From Eutreptiella sp. 'Long Island Sound 2002' (taxonomy: Eukaryota > Euglenozoa > Euglenophyceae > Eutreptiales > Eutreptiaceae), in assembly GCA_964036045.1 (NCBI GenBank), contig OZ038382.1:152904961-152968960 (forward strand): a stretch of DNA of 64,000 bases, given 5' to 3'. Shown piece after piece: positions 1 through 12,500 of the stretch. Positions within the stretch are counted from its first letter, which is position 1, and each line of letters starts with the position of its first letter. Below the pieces are notes generated by a model, which was not told the origin of the DNA, searched no databases, and worked only from the letters and a program-made list of their open reading frames with translations. The position numbers were made by a program, and so were the translations under genes.

Positions 1-331
1 GCAGGTCCGGCCCCTCCCAAAACTTGTCCCTTTCCGGGCACTGCAAGGGGGCTGTCGCCGCACCCATGCCCAGTCCTTTGCCCTGGGCCACCTCCTTTCT
101 GAGCCGCTCGGAAAGCGTCATCGAGCTCACCATCTTGGTCCGCTTGCTCTGCCCTTTGGTAAATGCCCACGGGGTCTGGGACAATGAGCCGCGTTCGGAT
201 TCGCCCGCATGCAAATTCTTCAAGCTCATGCTACCGGGGTACGATTGCGTGCCCGCGCCCAGGTGCAGGTTCAATTCATTTTCCACGTTGAACACAGCCG
301 GCTTGACGGGCTGCACACAACAGTTTCCCAT
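1..331 (-). CDS. 5' part of an unknown gene with an acylated MGNCC N-terminus (partial)
   Basis: Read on the minus strand, an ATG at 331-329 opens a frame that stays open for 110 codons to the window edge. The protein begins MGNCCVQPVKP. Gly2 followed by Cys4 and Cys5 is the textbook context for N-myristoylation plus palmitoylation, seen in membrane-tethered calcium-dependent kinases, calcineurin-B-like proteins and phosphatases. The rest of the visible part is Ser/Lys-rich and looks disordered (for example LSERLRKEVAQGKG near residues 74-87). No catalytic domain is reached, so the family cannot be named; membrane association is an inference from the N-terminus. The start is supported by the motif beginning exactly at the Met. 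The gene points away from the CCAR1-like gene, with about 9 kb between them. Confidence 0.6.
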   Translation of the reverse strand, partial: MGNCCVQPVKPAVFNVENELNLHLGAGTQSYPGSMSLKNLHAGESERGSLSQTPWAFTKGQSKRTKMVSSMTLSERLRKEVAQGKGLGMGAATAPLQCPERDKFWEGPDL

Positions 332-787
332 AACTGAAATAGCAGGCAGATTGAGCCGCGGTGCCACATGCGGCGCACAAGACGCATGCAGTCCTGTGCT
401 GCGCGCGATGGTGCAGGCTCTGAGCCCGCACCTCCGAAAGCATCTGCTCATACCACTAATGAGTACACTTTGGGTTGGGTGCTCCATCGTGTGGCTTGCA
501 ACTTGGTGTTGTGGGCAGGTAAGGACCATGGGGCAACTCCCAAGCGTCCTTGTTCAAGTCAGTGCTGCACAAATTGCTGAGATTTAGCTTCGGGTCTTCA
601 TCCACTGGAGGTTTCGTGACGCTATGGATTTTGCGGATCCTGGCCTTGCTGCCCAAACCCCCTCCCCCTCCCCTGGATTCTGTGGATACCGCGGATCCTG
701 AGTTTGCGTATACACGTATAAGGGCATATGTATACTAGCTTGGATAACTCGAAAACGACCAAACTGATGGCCAGCTCCGGGGCCTGC
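332..787. other. Intergenic, upstream of the MGNCC gene
   Basis: This would hold the promoter and 5' UTR of the minus-strand gene. No motif can be assigned. Open frames here are short and overlap one another without protein-like composition. Confidence 0.3.
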
Positions 788-1301
788 AGGGCTCAGAAGT
801 ACCCGGCTCCGGTGGCGGGTACTGTACCCACAAACGTACCCACAATGTACCCATGGCAAGGAAAAATGGGGAAAAATGGGGGAAAATGGGGGGAAATGGG
901 GGAAAATGGGGAAAAATGGGGGGGAAGTGGGGGAAAATGGGGGAAAATAAGGAAACTTGGGTGGTGCAACTGGTCCCCTTTGCCCCCATTTCCTCCCCAT
1001 TTCCTCCCCATTTTCCCCCATTTTCCCCCATTTTCCCCCATTTTCCCCCATTTTTCCTCGGGAGCTTTCCCCATTTTCCCCCATTTTTCCTCGGGGGCTT
1101 TCACCAATGCGCCCCCCCCACAGCCTTGTTGCCAACCTAAACCTTGATTTTTGGCCTTTTCAGCCCCTAAATTTCCCATTTTTCCACCAAGCAATCTGAA
1201 TTTCCCTCATTTACCCCCATTTTCCCCCATTTTTCCTACTTTGGCCCATTTCCCGGATAGTGTTCCGCTAAACGTACCCAAACTGGGTACTTCTGAGCCC
1301 T
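788..1301. mobile_element. Foldback/MITE-like element with G4A-type arrays
   Basis: AGGGCTCAGAAGTACCC at 788-804 is perfectly inverted at 1285-1301. Inside, 855-950 is an array of AAAATGGGG-type units and 975-1110 is the complementary array CCCCATTTTTCC. The whole element can therefore fold into a long hairpin, and each arm could form G-quadruplexes. Additional CATTTTCCCCC units continue to 1240. There is no transposase frame. A TTCCCGGATAGTG motif near 1249 recurs near 42347. The call as a mobile element rests on structure alone. Confidence 0.55.
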
Positions 1302-2548
1302 GGGCCTAGACTGCCTGCGCCCCCACCCCCCCCCCGCTCCCCCCACTTCCGACATGTCCATGAAACCTCAAAAAATTTCATCGGGCATCATCCGCATTGT
1401 CGAACCCCCCCCCCTTTCCGCGATAGTAGATTGGGTTCTCTCTTTTTTTTTTCACCACGAGCCAAAGCCCATGGTCTCATAATGTGCACCAGATTTTTTT
1501 CTATTTCATTCTTGGAACTTGTTGTGACCTCTTTTTGAACCCAATAAAACAAGCCGCCCTCCTATATGCCACTCCTCGGCAATGCGTTTTAGCATTACCA
1601 ATGGAGAAGAAAACTGTGAACAACACACAAATGTCAGTGGTGTTATCGCGCTTTTCGGATACTGCCTTCACTAAAGATGTCCCAAACCCAGCCCAAGTAT
1701 GAACCCCAAAAAAACCAGCGAATGAGCCCGCTTTTTATTGATTTTCATTTTTCAACCCAAAACCCCGTTGAGTGGTGATGGCGTCATTATTTGGTGATAT
1801 CATGACATCATTGAAATGCCTCATGCATGGATGAAACATCTAAAGATTGTTTTCTTATTAGCAAGAAATTATTGGTGGAAAGAAATTTTGCTCACTTTTT
1901 TTGTTGGGAGGAAGAGGAGGAGTTAGCAGGGGAGAGACAATGGCAATGGGCTTCGTGGCAATGATGGGGTTATGGAAGAGTTGTAGACGACTCTTGGGAG
2001 CCACATGTGTACTTGATAGGCTGAAGCGGTAGCATGATCACTCCACGTTGTGAAGTGTTGGTGTTTGTACAGTTACACCATTCATGCTCTTTTCCGCACA
2101 CGTTGAGCCTTTTGTTGTTGCCTTTGGCATTGCGTTGTGCACAGGCCAAAGGGTTCGCGTTATTCTTATTTTCGTTTTCTTGTGCATGCCCTCTTGTGCC
2201 CACCCACGCAAACCTGTCAGCATGACCAAGCACCAGTTGCAGTGTGGGAAATTTGGGGACAATCGTGTTTTCTATGGGAACTGGTGCACACCCCAAAACC
2301 TGGTAGCCAAAGGAATATGTGGGTCAAGGAGAGCTATTGTAAGCACGAGCACACCAGGCGTTTTACCGTGCTCCGTTCATGCACACACAGGCACATATGC
2401 GCATAGGGTTACCTTCTATGACATCACGCTATCCCTACATGGTAGGGCCATACATGTCAAGGTCAAATGCTTTACAAAGCAAGTGCGGTCTCCACCAACC
2501 GCTGGGGGAAACCTTTAGCCGCAGCGTGTGTGCAATGGTGCTTACTCT
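1302..2548. other. Gene-free stretch
   Basis: I see no protein-like frame or RNA gene. It contains short poly-C tracts (near 1325 and 1407), a poly-T tract near 1441 and otherwise unremarkable sequence. Confidence 0.35.
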
Positions 2549-3155
2549 CCCCCCCGTGACTGTAGACCCACCCAGAACCCCCCATTTATAAGACCCACCC
2601 CTTTTTTGAGCCCCTCCTCGGCAAAGACAGCTATAAGACCCACTTCAAAAAGACCTCTATATAAGACCCACCCGGGAAAATTTGAACGAGGTCATGTACA
2701 AGGCTCGGTTGCAAAATATCACTGGGATTTGCATCCTCTTCTTCCAAACCTTCTTCATCATGTGGATCTTGAATGTGTGCATCGGATTTACTCATAATAA
2801 TGACACTGAGAAAAATAAAATAAATAAAATTTTTCAAGAATTGTACCAAGATTGTTGAACCTCAAAATTCTTCATACATGTATGCATCAATGTTTCAATT
2901 CATTATGTGAAAATGTGTGGTGACATACTGATGATGTCATTGCCCCCCAAAACAGTTTTTTTCGGTTGAAAAATAAAAATGGATAAAAATTGCCTCACCG
3001 AAACCGGCATTCTTTGGTGGCTGGGAAAACAGGTCACAGTGTGCTCCGTATCAAAGAAGTATAAGACCCACTTCAAAAGGACCACTATATAAGACCCACC
3101 TGACATGGCTCAGGGGGAAAAAATTATAAGACCTGGGTCTACAGTCACGGGGGGG
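2549..3155. mobile_element. TIR element with internal TATAAGACCCAC repeats
   Basis: CCCCCCCGTGACTGTAGACCCA at 2549-2570 is matched by its exact reverse complement at 3134-3155, a 22-bp perfect terminal inverted repeat around about 607 bp. Inside, the motif TATAAGACCCAC (last unit TATAAGACCTGG) recurs six times in the same orientation, near 2586, 2630, 2659, 3060, 3088 and 3125. No transposase-like frame is present, so this is probably a non-autonomous DNA element. Target-site duplications could not be decided by eye because the ends run into G/C homopolymers. Confidence 0.6.
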
Positions 3156-4950
3156 GGAATATGTTGTGTGCAAAATGGTTCCCAGACACCAGCATACCGT
3201 TGTGGGCTACCTTCTACACGGGGGTATAAGCCGCCACAGAATGAATGAATGAATGAAACCTTCTACACGAGATGAGGTACACACACCCCAATGGGAACGT
3301 GGGGGCACCAAAAAACTGTGCATTGTGTCGGGGACGTTGTGCGTTGCCAACATCGGGGATGTTTGGGGACACGTCGTGTACCCGCATTGAGCACCCAACT
3401 ACAAATACGTGTTCTCACATGTCCACAACGTCCCTAACGTCGTGGAGCATCCACCACGTCCAGACGTGGGGGAAAACCGGATTCAACAAGGTACAAAATG
3501 CGGGTATAGTGCTCCCACATGTGCACCCGCATTTTGTAGCCCGTTATAAATACGTGTTCCCAAATGTCCAGAACGTTCTAGGATGTTGGGGAACACATGT
3601 ACCACGTTTTGTACCGAGGAAAACAAACATATTCCCCAACGTGCTGTATGTCGAACACGTCAGGAATGACATACGGCATGTTAGGGAGCATATTGGGGAG
3701 CATTTTACAAATAGCGGGAACATTTTCTAATGCACACTAAAAACGTCGTTTTTTGGTGGTTTTTTGGACAAAACCCCCTATCCCAGGTACCGGCCCGTGA
3801 AGCTGGGATTTCAGATAATAATCCTCACACGCACAACAAAGCGTAAGCACTGCTGCTGCAAAGGCAGAGCCCTAACAAAGGGATGCCACACAAAAACCCT
3901 GCCAAAGAGAGTGACACAGTTTCGGTTTTCGCATTACACTCGTGAGATTGTGCATATATTCGTTGCCCCCATGTACCCTGTCTCCGTCGACTGTCGAGGG
4001 ATAGCTGTGGGGAGAGAGAGGGGAAGGACAGCAGATTGCAATATTTCACAGCCAGATCACCCATCGCGAAACCGCCGTCTGTTGGTCTCCAAAATTCAAG
4101 CGTACTCTAAAAATAAGATTTACCGTGAAGAAATTCACTTTTCACGAAGGAATGTGGAGAACAAACAGGCAAACAGGCTGCAGGGGCAAGCACAAAACGT
4201 GAAAAGACTCCTCAGATGATCATGAGACTGGTACGAGAGAAGGTGCAGAAAAACACAGCGTTCAAGGAAAGCACCCTGGCCCCGACACCACAACTGCTCG
4301 CGGGAAGAATATACATACAAAACTACCTGTATTTTGCACCATTGAGGTTGTGTTTTGCATGGGGGGTAGTGCACGGTGCGAGTGCAAAACACAATCACTA
4401 GATGTACTTCGTAATGCAAGCTTCAACCTGTGCTGTGTAAAATGCAACCTTTGCAGTGCAAAATGCAATCCGAGCTATGCAACAAAAAGCTTGTGCAGTG
4501 CCCACTCCACCCCTTTGACTGCCAAAGCCCACTCCAACCACCGCCTTTGCCAATGACGCAGCATGACTTAGGGAAGAGTTGAGGACGAAGACACGGACTG
4601 ATCACAACAAAGCAAAAGCGAACAAATCAGTGAAGCATGTTGAGGTCTGAGACAACAGTGACAAGCAATAAGCTACAGCAACGCCAACAACTGGCAGCCT
4701 ACACAGGCCCCATGATTCGGATGAATAACTCGATGTCCCGCAACTGAAGGGGCAGAGTGTCCAAGCAATCTTGCCAGAACTGGTATATGTATTACTACAC
4801 CCCATCTCCCCTTAAATCTAGCTAACAACAAGCAACAACAATAGCAAGCATCACGCAACACGTCATCAATCTGTTTTGGCCATCACTCCATCCCAACGCT
4901 TCAGTTCCTTTGCTCATCTAGCCATCCGAGAGCCTTAGGGGGTGTTCCAA
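3156..4950. other. Gene-free stretch with ACGT-rich degenerate repeats
   Basis: Between about 3280 and 3730 the words AACGTGG, ACACGT and CCACGT recur in both orientations. A direct repeat beginning AAATACGTGTTC occurs near 3406 and 3549. From 3730 to 4950 I see no gene or RNA. Confidence 0.35.
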
Positions 4951-4970
4951 GCCGCGGCTAGCCGCGGCTA
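4951..4970. repeat. Tandem self-complementary decamer GCCGCGGCTA x2
   Basis: Two adjacent copies of GCCGCGGCTA, with the palindromic core AGCCGCGGCT. They lie just before a long poly-C tract at about 4981-5002. Confidence 0.6.
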
Positions 4971-5248
4971 GGTTGGTTGACCCCCCCCTCCCCCCCCCCC
5001 CCTTGGCTGGCCGCAACTGGCCAAAAATGGCTGGGGGGGGTATGGCCAAAATCAAGGAAAACAAAGAAAACACGGCCACACTTGGGGTCCCTAGGGGTGC
5101 AAGCCATCCCCTTTTGACTGGTGGCTATGTATGCCAGTGCATTTGGAGCAACCAGGTTGTGTGGCCTCTTTTGAAGTGCAAAATGACGCCCCCTCCCTCC
5201 CATGCTCAACTTCTGAATCACGTGCGGCTGAAGACACACAATGTGGCA

Positions 5249-5430
5249 TACTTCAACACAAAAAAAATTCAACACAAAATTGTTGTTTCAACACAAATAT
5301 TTTCAACACAAAATTTTTCGACACAAAATTTTTGAGCACAAAAATTGTTGTGTTGAAAAAAAATTTCAACACGAAATTGTTGTGTTGAACAAAAAGTTTT
5401 CCGTTGAAAAAAAATTTGTGTTGGACACAT
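5249..5430. repeat. Degenerate CAACACAAAATT array with inverted copies
   Basis: CAACACAAA-type units of about 13-20 bp are repeated head to tail from 5252 to 5345. They are followed by the reverse orientation (TTGTTGTGTTGAA) to about 5425, so the array can fold on itself. Its composition is A/T-rich and unlike its flanks. Confidence 0.6.
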
Positions 5431-8400
5431 CATCATCGTCATGTTGTTGTCCAAGATCTTGAGAGCAAGCAAAATGCAACGCCCGTATAGTATAGCATCT
5501 TTGGAACATACCAACAACACCCAAAACTGATGTTTGACATGAAAACCGCGTGTGCAATCGGGACAATGCATGCAAGTAGAAGGACACAACTATAGATTAA
5601 CCTCATGCATCTCACATAGTTATCTAGTATGGATGAGTATCACATGCACCTCTTATTCTTTCAAAAATACTTGTACCCCTCAACAGGACCCGTGGTTTTC
5701 CTGAGCTGGACCCTGCTTTTATAGGGGGGTTAACACAATATGGTGGCTAGGTGGGTGGCTGGGTGGGTGGCTGGGTGGGTGGGTGGCTGAGCGGTTGGCT
5801 GGCTGCGTGACTAGGCGGCTGGGTGGCTGGGTGGCTGGATGGCTAGAGCCCCCCCCCCCCCCCCCTCCCCCCCCCACCCCCTCCCCCCCACTGACCGGAA
5901 CAGGCCCTTAGGTGGTGGCCTTACCAAATCCAAGTTTTTAGCCAAAAACTCAACGGTGGCGCCCCGGGGCAGTGGCGCCCACCCAAAGATGTGCTTTTTG
6001 AGCCCCAAACCAGCCTTTTTTGGCCCTAAACAGTCCTTGAACCCATTCAAAAAGGCCAAACAAAGGGAAACGGCTGCTACACTCCACGTGCGCCTTGAAC
6101 TCACTGTGACAAGGAGCTCTTTGCTGCCCTCTACGTCCACAATATGTTCAAAAAAAAAAAGGCTAAAAGTGGCCCAGATTGTGCACAATTTATGTCAACC
6201 AGCCCCAAAACAAAGAATGGGCCGTATCTTGGGCTATGTGGCTCAAATCAAAAATCCAAGAGCACCTAGTCCACCCACAACCCCCCACTTTTTGTGGTTT
6301 CCAAGCCTTTTTGTTTAAAAACAATGCATTTCAGGTTAGAATCAAAGAAAAAGCTCATAGTTAGTGTTCGAGCATGGATTCCATGGAGAAAGATGTTAGC
6401 TTGGATCTTGTCCAACCTTCTCACATTCTTACATATATGTAGAGCCACCGGGATCGAGAAGAGACTTGTCAAATGGGCCAAGAACTTCTTGAATCGGCAG
6501 TGGGCGGGTGCATGCTTTGCATGGTGCAATGAATTCTATTGGATTGGAGGCTGTGGAAGCCCCTCGGGTGGCCATGAACGGAAGCCCACCTCAAAGTATT
6601 TTATGGGCAAATTCTATTGGGGCTCTGTTTCTGAACGCTAACAGCACGCTGATTGTTGGGCAACGACGTCACATCCGGGCGCTTGCCACCGTGCCAACAA
6701 TGGCGGCGGACCATGCCGGCCCCTGAAAAACAAGTGAGAGAAATCCATATGGTGACAGAGTTTTGGGGGTTGGAAATCACATTGTCAATCTATCTATGTA
6801 AAGGAAAATCTTCCATAAGCTTTTGCATTTCCATGAAAAAAATATACAATCTTCATTCATGATCTTGGTGTGACACGTGCAGGTGGTACAGCCAAGGCAT
6901 CATCGCAGATCACAAAATAGGGTTGGTCAAAACAGATTGACAGCCGCGAAATGCTGGGATGAGAAATGGCCGGCTAAGAGCTTCAAGCGCCTGTTAAGTT
7001 TTCTGTTGCCGGCGGTTGGTGGTTAGGTGGCCAAGCACACGCCAAGCTGCAACACAATGGGTTGGGCCTTTCGCCCGCTTGGTTTCGGCACGTGGCGTAC
7101 ATGCGGGCCTGCTGCTAAGCCGTTCGTGCAGCAGCTCCTACGTGCCTATACAAGGTTTTGGGTTGTTAGCACACGCGCTTGAGTTACGCCGTCATCAGTG
7201 GCGTCGCAGAACAACTTTCCATTTACCAGGCTGCGGCCTTCAGCGCGTCTGACTCTCTGCCCTTCCTTGTGGTGGGACATCAAGTCCTCAATGATGCAAG
7301 TGGCCCCTTTTGGGTCAGTTGGTCGCCACCACCCTGCCTGTGAGGCTCACCTGTAGGCCTGGTTCATACCGGCCTCAACGCAACGTATGGCATACGGCAT
7401 CGTCATGCGTTGGATGCCCAATCAGCCCCCCCTCACCATTGGGCTCCAACTTCGTAACAACGACCCATGACACAAGAAACCGCAAAATGTGTGCTTGACA
7501 TGGAGATACACCACCAATATCTAAATATTCGGCGTTTACTTCCCTAGCATACTCAAGTTCATCTAAGGTGTGAATCACCTGTGCCCGAACCACAAAGGAC
7601 AGAATTTTTAAATGAGGAAAAACGTCACACGTCAAAATGTTAACCAAACGTTTTGGCGCATTCCAACGCCACCATGATAAGCCAACTCAAAGCCTACAAG
7701 GCACGGCAAGGGAATCAAGTGCACGCACTGCGCTAACCTTTTGGTGCTCCATCAGAAGAGGCAGGCTCATTGTTTTGTCAAGAAGAGGCGGCCGCGGCCA
7801 CTTCCTTAACCTTTTCCTTTCCCGTAAGATTGGTTTTGGTTGTAGTTAGATCGCTCTCGGTGAAACTCTTGCCGTTTTTAATCGTTAAAACGTTTGTTGC
7901 CCATATTGGACGAAGAGTCCAGAGCAAGAAAAGGAGATGAACTAAATTTATCAATATCCAAATTGGACCTCGCCATTGCTAAGTCAAGTTTTGAAAACAA
8001 GGGGTCATGCGGCGCCAAAGTTGCGGAGATAGACTTCTCTTTTCGATGTTCTTGAATACGCAAAGCATGATCGAGCAAAAGAACAAACAAAAGCCCTAAG
8101 CAAGATATCCCCTTTTGTAGTGCTATTCTGCGCGAGGCGCCTACTAACAATCATAAGAAGAACAACCAAGTTCAAATTGGGAAGACGCATAGAGCTTGGA
8201 GATCCGAACTTGATAGAGCTCTTAGGCTGTTGGTGGCTCTTCATCAATCCTCGGCAAGCTCTGACCTTTGTGAGGTCGAGCCCAAAGATCTTTTGCATGA
8301 GGTGCCGTCTATCACTATCTTCGAAAGAATGTGTAAGATCCTTAACCAAATTAACACACTAAGAAGACAATTCTTCAAGCTTCAAAGCCCAGGGAGGCGC

Positions 8401-9450
8401 GTGGACAACTCCGCTGATCCAAAAAGGGAATGGCTATGCAGGACTACCAGCGGCTGTTAATTGATTTACACTTGCACTCAAATTTTGGGGTTTTCTCTTG
8501 GCTGCCGCCGAGTTTTGACCCCGGATTTGGACGCCATGGCAGCTGGAGTGATGGGGAATGGGATCCCAGGTGGCGGAGGAGAGGATTTCCCAGGGGCTCC
8601 CAGATTTTGCTGTCTGAAGTACACGCATTTTGGGGTTGCGTCAAATTTTCATTGTAAAAAAATTTACACCTTGTTCTCGAAGTCTCCTGAGGGACGACAG
8701 GGGACGAAGGGCAGGCGAGGGCAATGCACAAGACACAAGGGACTCCCTTGGGTCAGGTGCATTGCCGGAGCCTTCAAAAGATCGGGAAATCTGTGCGCCG
8801 GCGCCACCATTTCCTGTCGCCCGCAACAGGGAAGGGACAGCCTCGCGCGCGTCCAGAGTTGTGGAAATTTTCGGAATTTTTGACAGATTGGAAGCTGGGG
8901 ACCTGGAAATGTGAAGTATTTGGATTTCTGTCACATCTTGTAGGTAGACGAATTTTCGTCGACTTTGGGGTACCTCAGCAAATGAGACTGTAGGTTTTTG
9001 CCAAGGCAAATATGGGATGGGCACTCTGTGTCCGTTTTACGCTGTTTCTTTGCAGCCTCTCTCGGGCTGGAACCTCCCACTTACGTTCTCGGTGATTAAT
9101 AGCAGTTCAGGCATTCGTTCTATATTACCTTACGAGGGACTCGTAGCACGAATTTCAGTTGTGTGTGCGCATCAGTGTTGGTCCGTGCGTATGACCCTTT
9201 TTTTCATATTGTTCCACAAAGGAGGGGTGGCGAGTGGTGCTCTCGTGCGTACCATTACGTCGAAGACCCAAAAAAGTGTTCGACTTTCGGCGAAGCACCC
9301 AAACTGTGTTCTCGTGCGTGCGATCCTTCTAAACACGGAACTCAAATACAATGGCTAAATTTTTCCGTACTTGTGTCATGTTGGCTGACGAGGAGGCGAA
9401 TGACGCAGCAGTGCGCTTGATCCTTTCCACCACTTCACAGTTGGGTCAAA
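5431..9450. other. Gene-free flank upstream of the CCAR1-like gene
   Basis: It contains GGGTGGCT minisatellite-like units at about 5740-5845, a poly-C block at 5849-5890, and possible decayed coding sequence at 7870-8460 that I could not assign. The last 450 bases before 9451 should hold the CCAR1-like promoter. They carry three CGTGCGT-containing words (near 9185, 9246 and 9316) but no recognisable core promoter. Confidence 0.35.
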
Positions 9451-9576
9451 ATGTCCGCTTATTACGCCGGACAGTATGCCGCCGCTGCCGGCTACGATTA
9501 TTCTCAGTATCAGAAACCTGCGGGGACCGCTGACACTTCACAACAAGCGGCTGCCACGGCCGCTTACGCATCCCAG
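9451..9576 (+). CDS. CCAR1-like: CCAR1-like exon 1 (start codon, Q/Y/A-rich)
   Basis: 42 codons beginning [19 protein letters not shown] and ending ...AYASQ, phase 0. The donor CAG|GTGCAT follows. The preceding CAAAATG gives a good initiation context. Confidence 0.8.
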
Positions 9577-12500
9577 GTGCATTGTGCCCTTTGTAGGTGA
9601 TGCTCGATTCAAGCTCCCGAATCATCCGCAAATGGTGCTGAGTGAAAACATGCCTCACTACCGTTCATTTGCTTCTTTTTGCACGGTGGGAACACGAACC
9701 CCCTTGCCTTGCGTTTTCTAGGCTTATGCGCAACAACCTCAAGCGCAAACGCAAGCTTATGCCCAACAAGCCCAAGCGCAAGGAAGTTACCCGCAAGCGG
9801 CACAGGGCGCGACGACGCAACAAGCACAAACCGCTTATTCTCAACAAGCGGCAACACAAGGCGCTTATGCACAACAAGCGCAAGGAAATTACGCACAACA
9901 AGCCACGGCATACCAACAACCTTCAACAGCGGCATCCTCGGCTACGCAAGCCCAACAAAGCCAATATGCTACACAATATCAAGCCGCAGGTACGTTTGTC
10001 CTCGTCTTTGTCCTTTTTTCATGTTTGTTCGTTTGCGGCTACAATCATTTGCTCACCGAAGTTCGTGTGTTCGACGTATTTATGTCTTGTTGAATTTCCA
10101 CATTTTCGTTTTTAGCCCAACAACCAGCGTATCAAGCCTACCAACAAGCATCCGCGACCACAGCAAGTGCATATCAACAACCCACTCAAGCCGCGACTCA
10201 ATCCCAATATCAACAAGCTCAAACAACCGCAACGGCATATCAGCAATCGGCGCAAACCGCATACCAACAACCAACACAAGCAAATGCATATCAAGCACAA
10301 GCATCAACGCCCTATTCTTATCAAGCAACACAATCCTCAATGTACGGTAGCCAAGCACAACCCACTACAAGCAGTGCTCCATCGGGGGCCGCGGGTTATT
10401 ATAGCCAATCGCAATATGCCACGACCCCGGGCGCCACCACCGGCTACGCAGCCGCAGCTGCGGCGTATTCGCAACAACCGCAAACAGCATCTTCATACCC
10501 ACAAGCGGCGGCCGCGAGTGGACAAACGGCGTCGTCTTCGGCGTACCAGCAACCGTACGCGTCGCAATATGCTCAGCAGACTCAGCAGGTCTTTTCCAAA
10601 AGGGATTTGGTTGCTTGCATCCTTGCGAACGTGTGTCGTTGGAGTACGCAACATGTTTGCTTCCCTTGATGGGCACCGGCTCTTTGATGTGGAAACCAAA
10701 GAAAGTCAAATCACCAAATATGTGCAATAGCCTTTTGGTAACGCCACGAAATCAAGGGATCATGAACGTAGAACCAATTTTCTGCATATGACATTCCATA
10801 TTGTTGTGCAATTCACGCGTTCTTTCGTCGGCCTCTCAAAGTCTGTGCTTGCTTGCCTACTCTACTTGCCCGTTGGGGTAGTTATGCCTGGCCCCGGGTC
10901 ACCCCTCCCCGAAAGTTGCTCTCTTGGTCGAGCGTCCCTGGAGGAGAAGACGGAAAAAGGCACACAAGTTCACCCCATACGGATACCATGGGCGAGCGAT
11001 TTACGATGCATTGTTCAATCACTTATGGCTTCGCCGTCGTGCACGAGCACAATTTGCGGGTGCACGAGGTAGCGCGACTAAAGATGAGGGCGGCGGCCTA
11101 TGAAGATCCTAGACGCTCGTGCGAACGAATAGGGCTGGCTGGCTCCTTCCATCCCCATCCCATCCCATGCTTTGCGCCGCGACGTCGGGTCCTCCGAAGA
11201 TGTGCGGTCCCCTGATTGCGGGCCCGCCAGCCGCCACGTTCACGTCCCCCCCTCCCGAGGGGGCGGGGGAGGGGCAAATCACATGGCACACTATTGCTCT
11301 CCGGGCAGGCTCTTCCACGAGCAAGGCGGAAAGGGGGTATTTTAATGCGCCGAAAACCCAAACTGCCAATGAAGCCAACCTGACGAATGAAATTGCCCGA
11401 GGGGGGCAACGTGCCCGCCAGCGGAGGAGGCTTGCTGAGCTTGGTGATTGTTGTTGTGCGGTTACGCACAGGTTGGAGAGATGGGAGCTGCATGGCGCAT
11501 TTCTTTCTTGCCTTACAGATGGGAGCCGTTGGGACAGCGCAAAGTGTAGCCACGAACGCAGCTAGCGCGTACGGCCAACAAACGGCGAAGCCTCAGGCGT
11601 CAGCGTATCCATATGTTGATACCAAGGTGTAGACAACGTGCCGCTTTTGCTCAAAACGTTGCCCCAGCACTCTCCTGGTTTCCTGCCAAACCAAGAGTCG
11701 CATTTATCGCAACAGTCCCATGGTAGGGGCATTTAGTCCAACGAGCATGGCTTGGAGCCCTGTAGCCCTGTAGCCACGAAGTGAAGAGTTTCCACAGACA
11801 CGCAGATTGGGCAATTTTCGCCGTTAAACTTTCGCCAGGGTTTCAATTTTCCGCCAGGGCTCCAGGTGGTACCCGATCACGCATACTGCGCACTGTGCAC
11901 TGTGCACTATTGCGCCCCGCATTGTGCAATCCGGCAACTGTGTGTTTGGCGTTTGTGGTCAATTTTGCCTGCCGAAAACTGACGTCAGCAACGGCTTGGA
12001 TGACGGTTTTTTTTTGGGACGAGGGTTAGTGCAACAGTGCGTTGTAATCCTCTACGGGCTTTGAGGCTCTTTCCATGGGCCAAGCCTGCCCCAGCCAAGA
12101 AAAGGGATCTGGTTGGGCTCCCAGACGTTTGGCAACCTTCTGGCGCAGGTCCATCCCACACTCTCTGTGAGGGTCCCGGGTCGGCGACAAGGGTCAGCGA
12201 GTGTCACAGCACCCTGAAATTCCCCCCGGTATGAGGCCTGTGGACCGTGCTCTGCGTGTCCCAACTGCCGACGACATCCTCCTCAGGGTGTCGTGCAACC
12301 CTGAGCTGTCCCGATACAGTCGCCCGCACACCCACACTCTCCCATCCATCTGCAGGCAGCGTCTCCATATGGCCAAGCGGCGGCGGCAGCCAAACCAGCG
12401 GCCGCAGCTTCGTGGCAGCAGCCCACAGCCGCCACCCCAGCTGCTGCAGCAGGTTGGCAAACCCAGACTGCAGCTTCCACTGCAGCCGCCAAACCAGCCG

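Noticed and set aside
584-1199. Overlapping long frames on both strands rich in GENGGKWGKMG or PIFPHFPPF
   Set aside because: They are products of the G4A/T4C arrays, open in several frames on both strands at once, and lack any protein-like composition.
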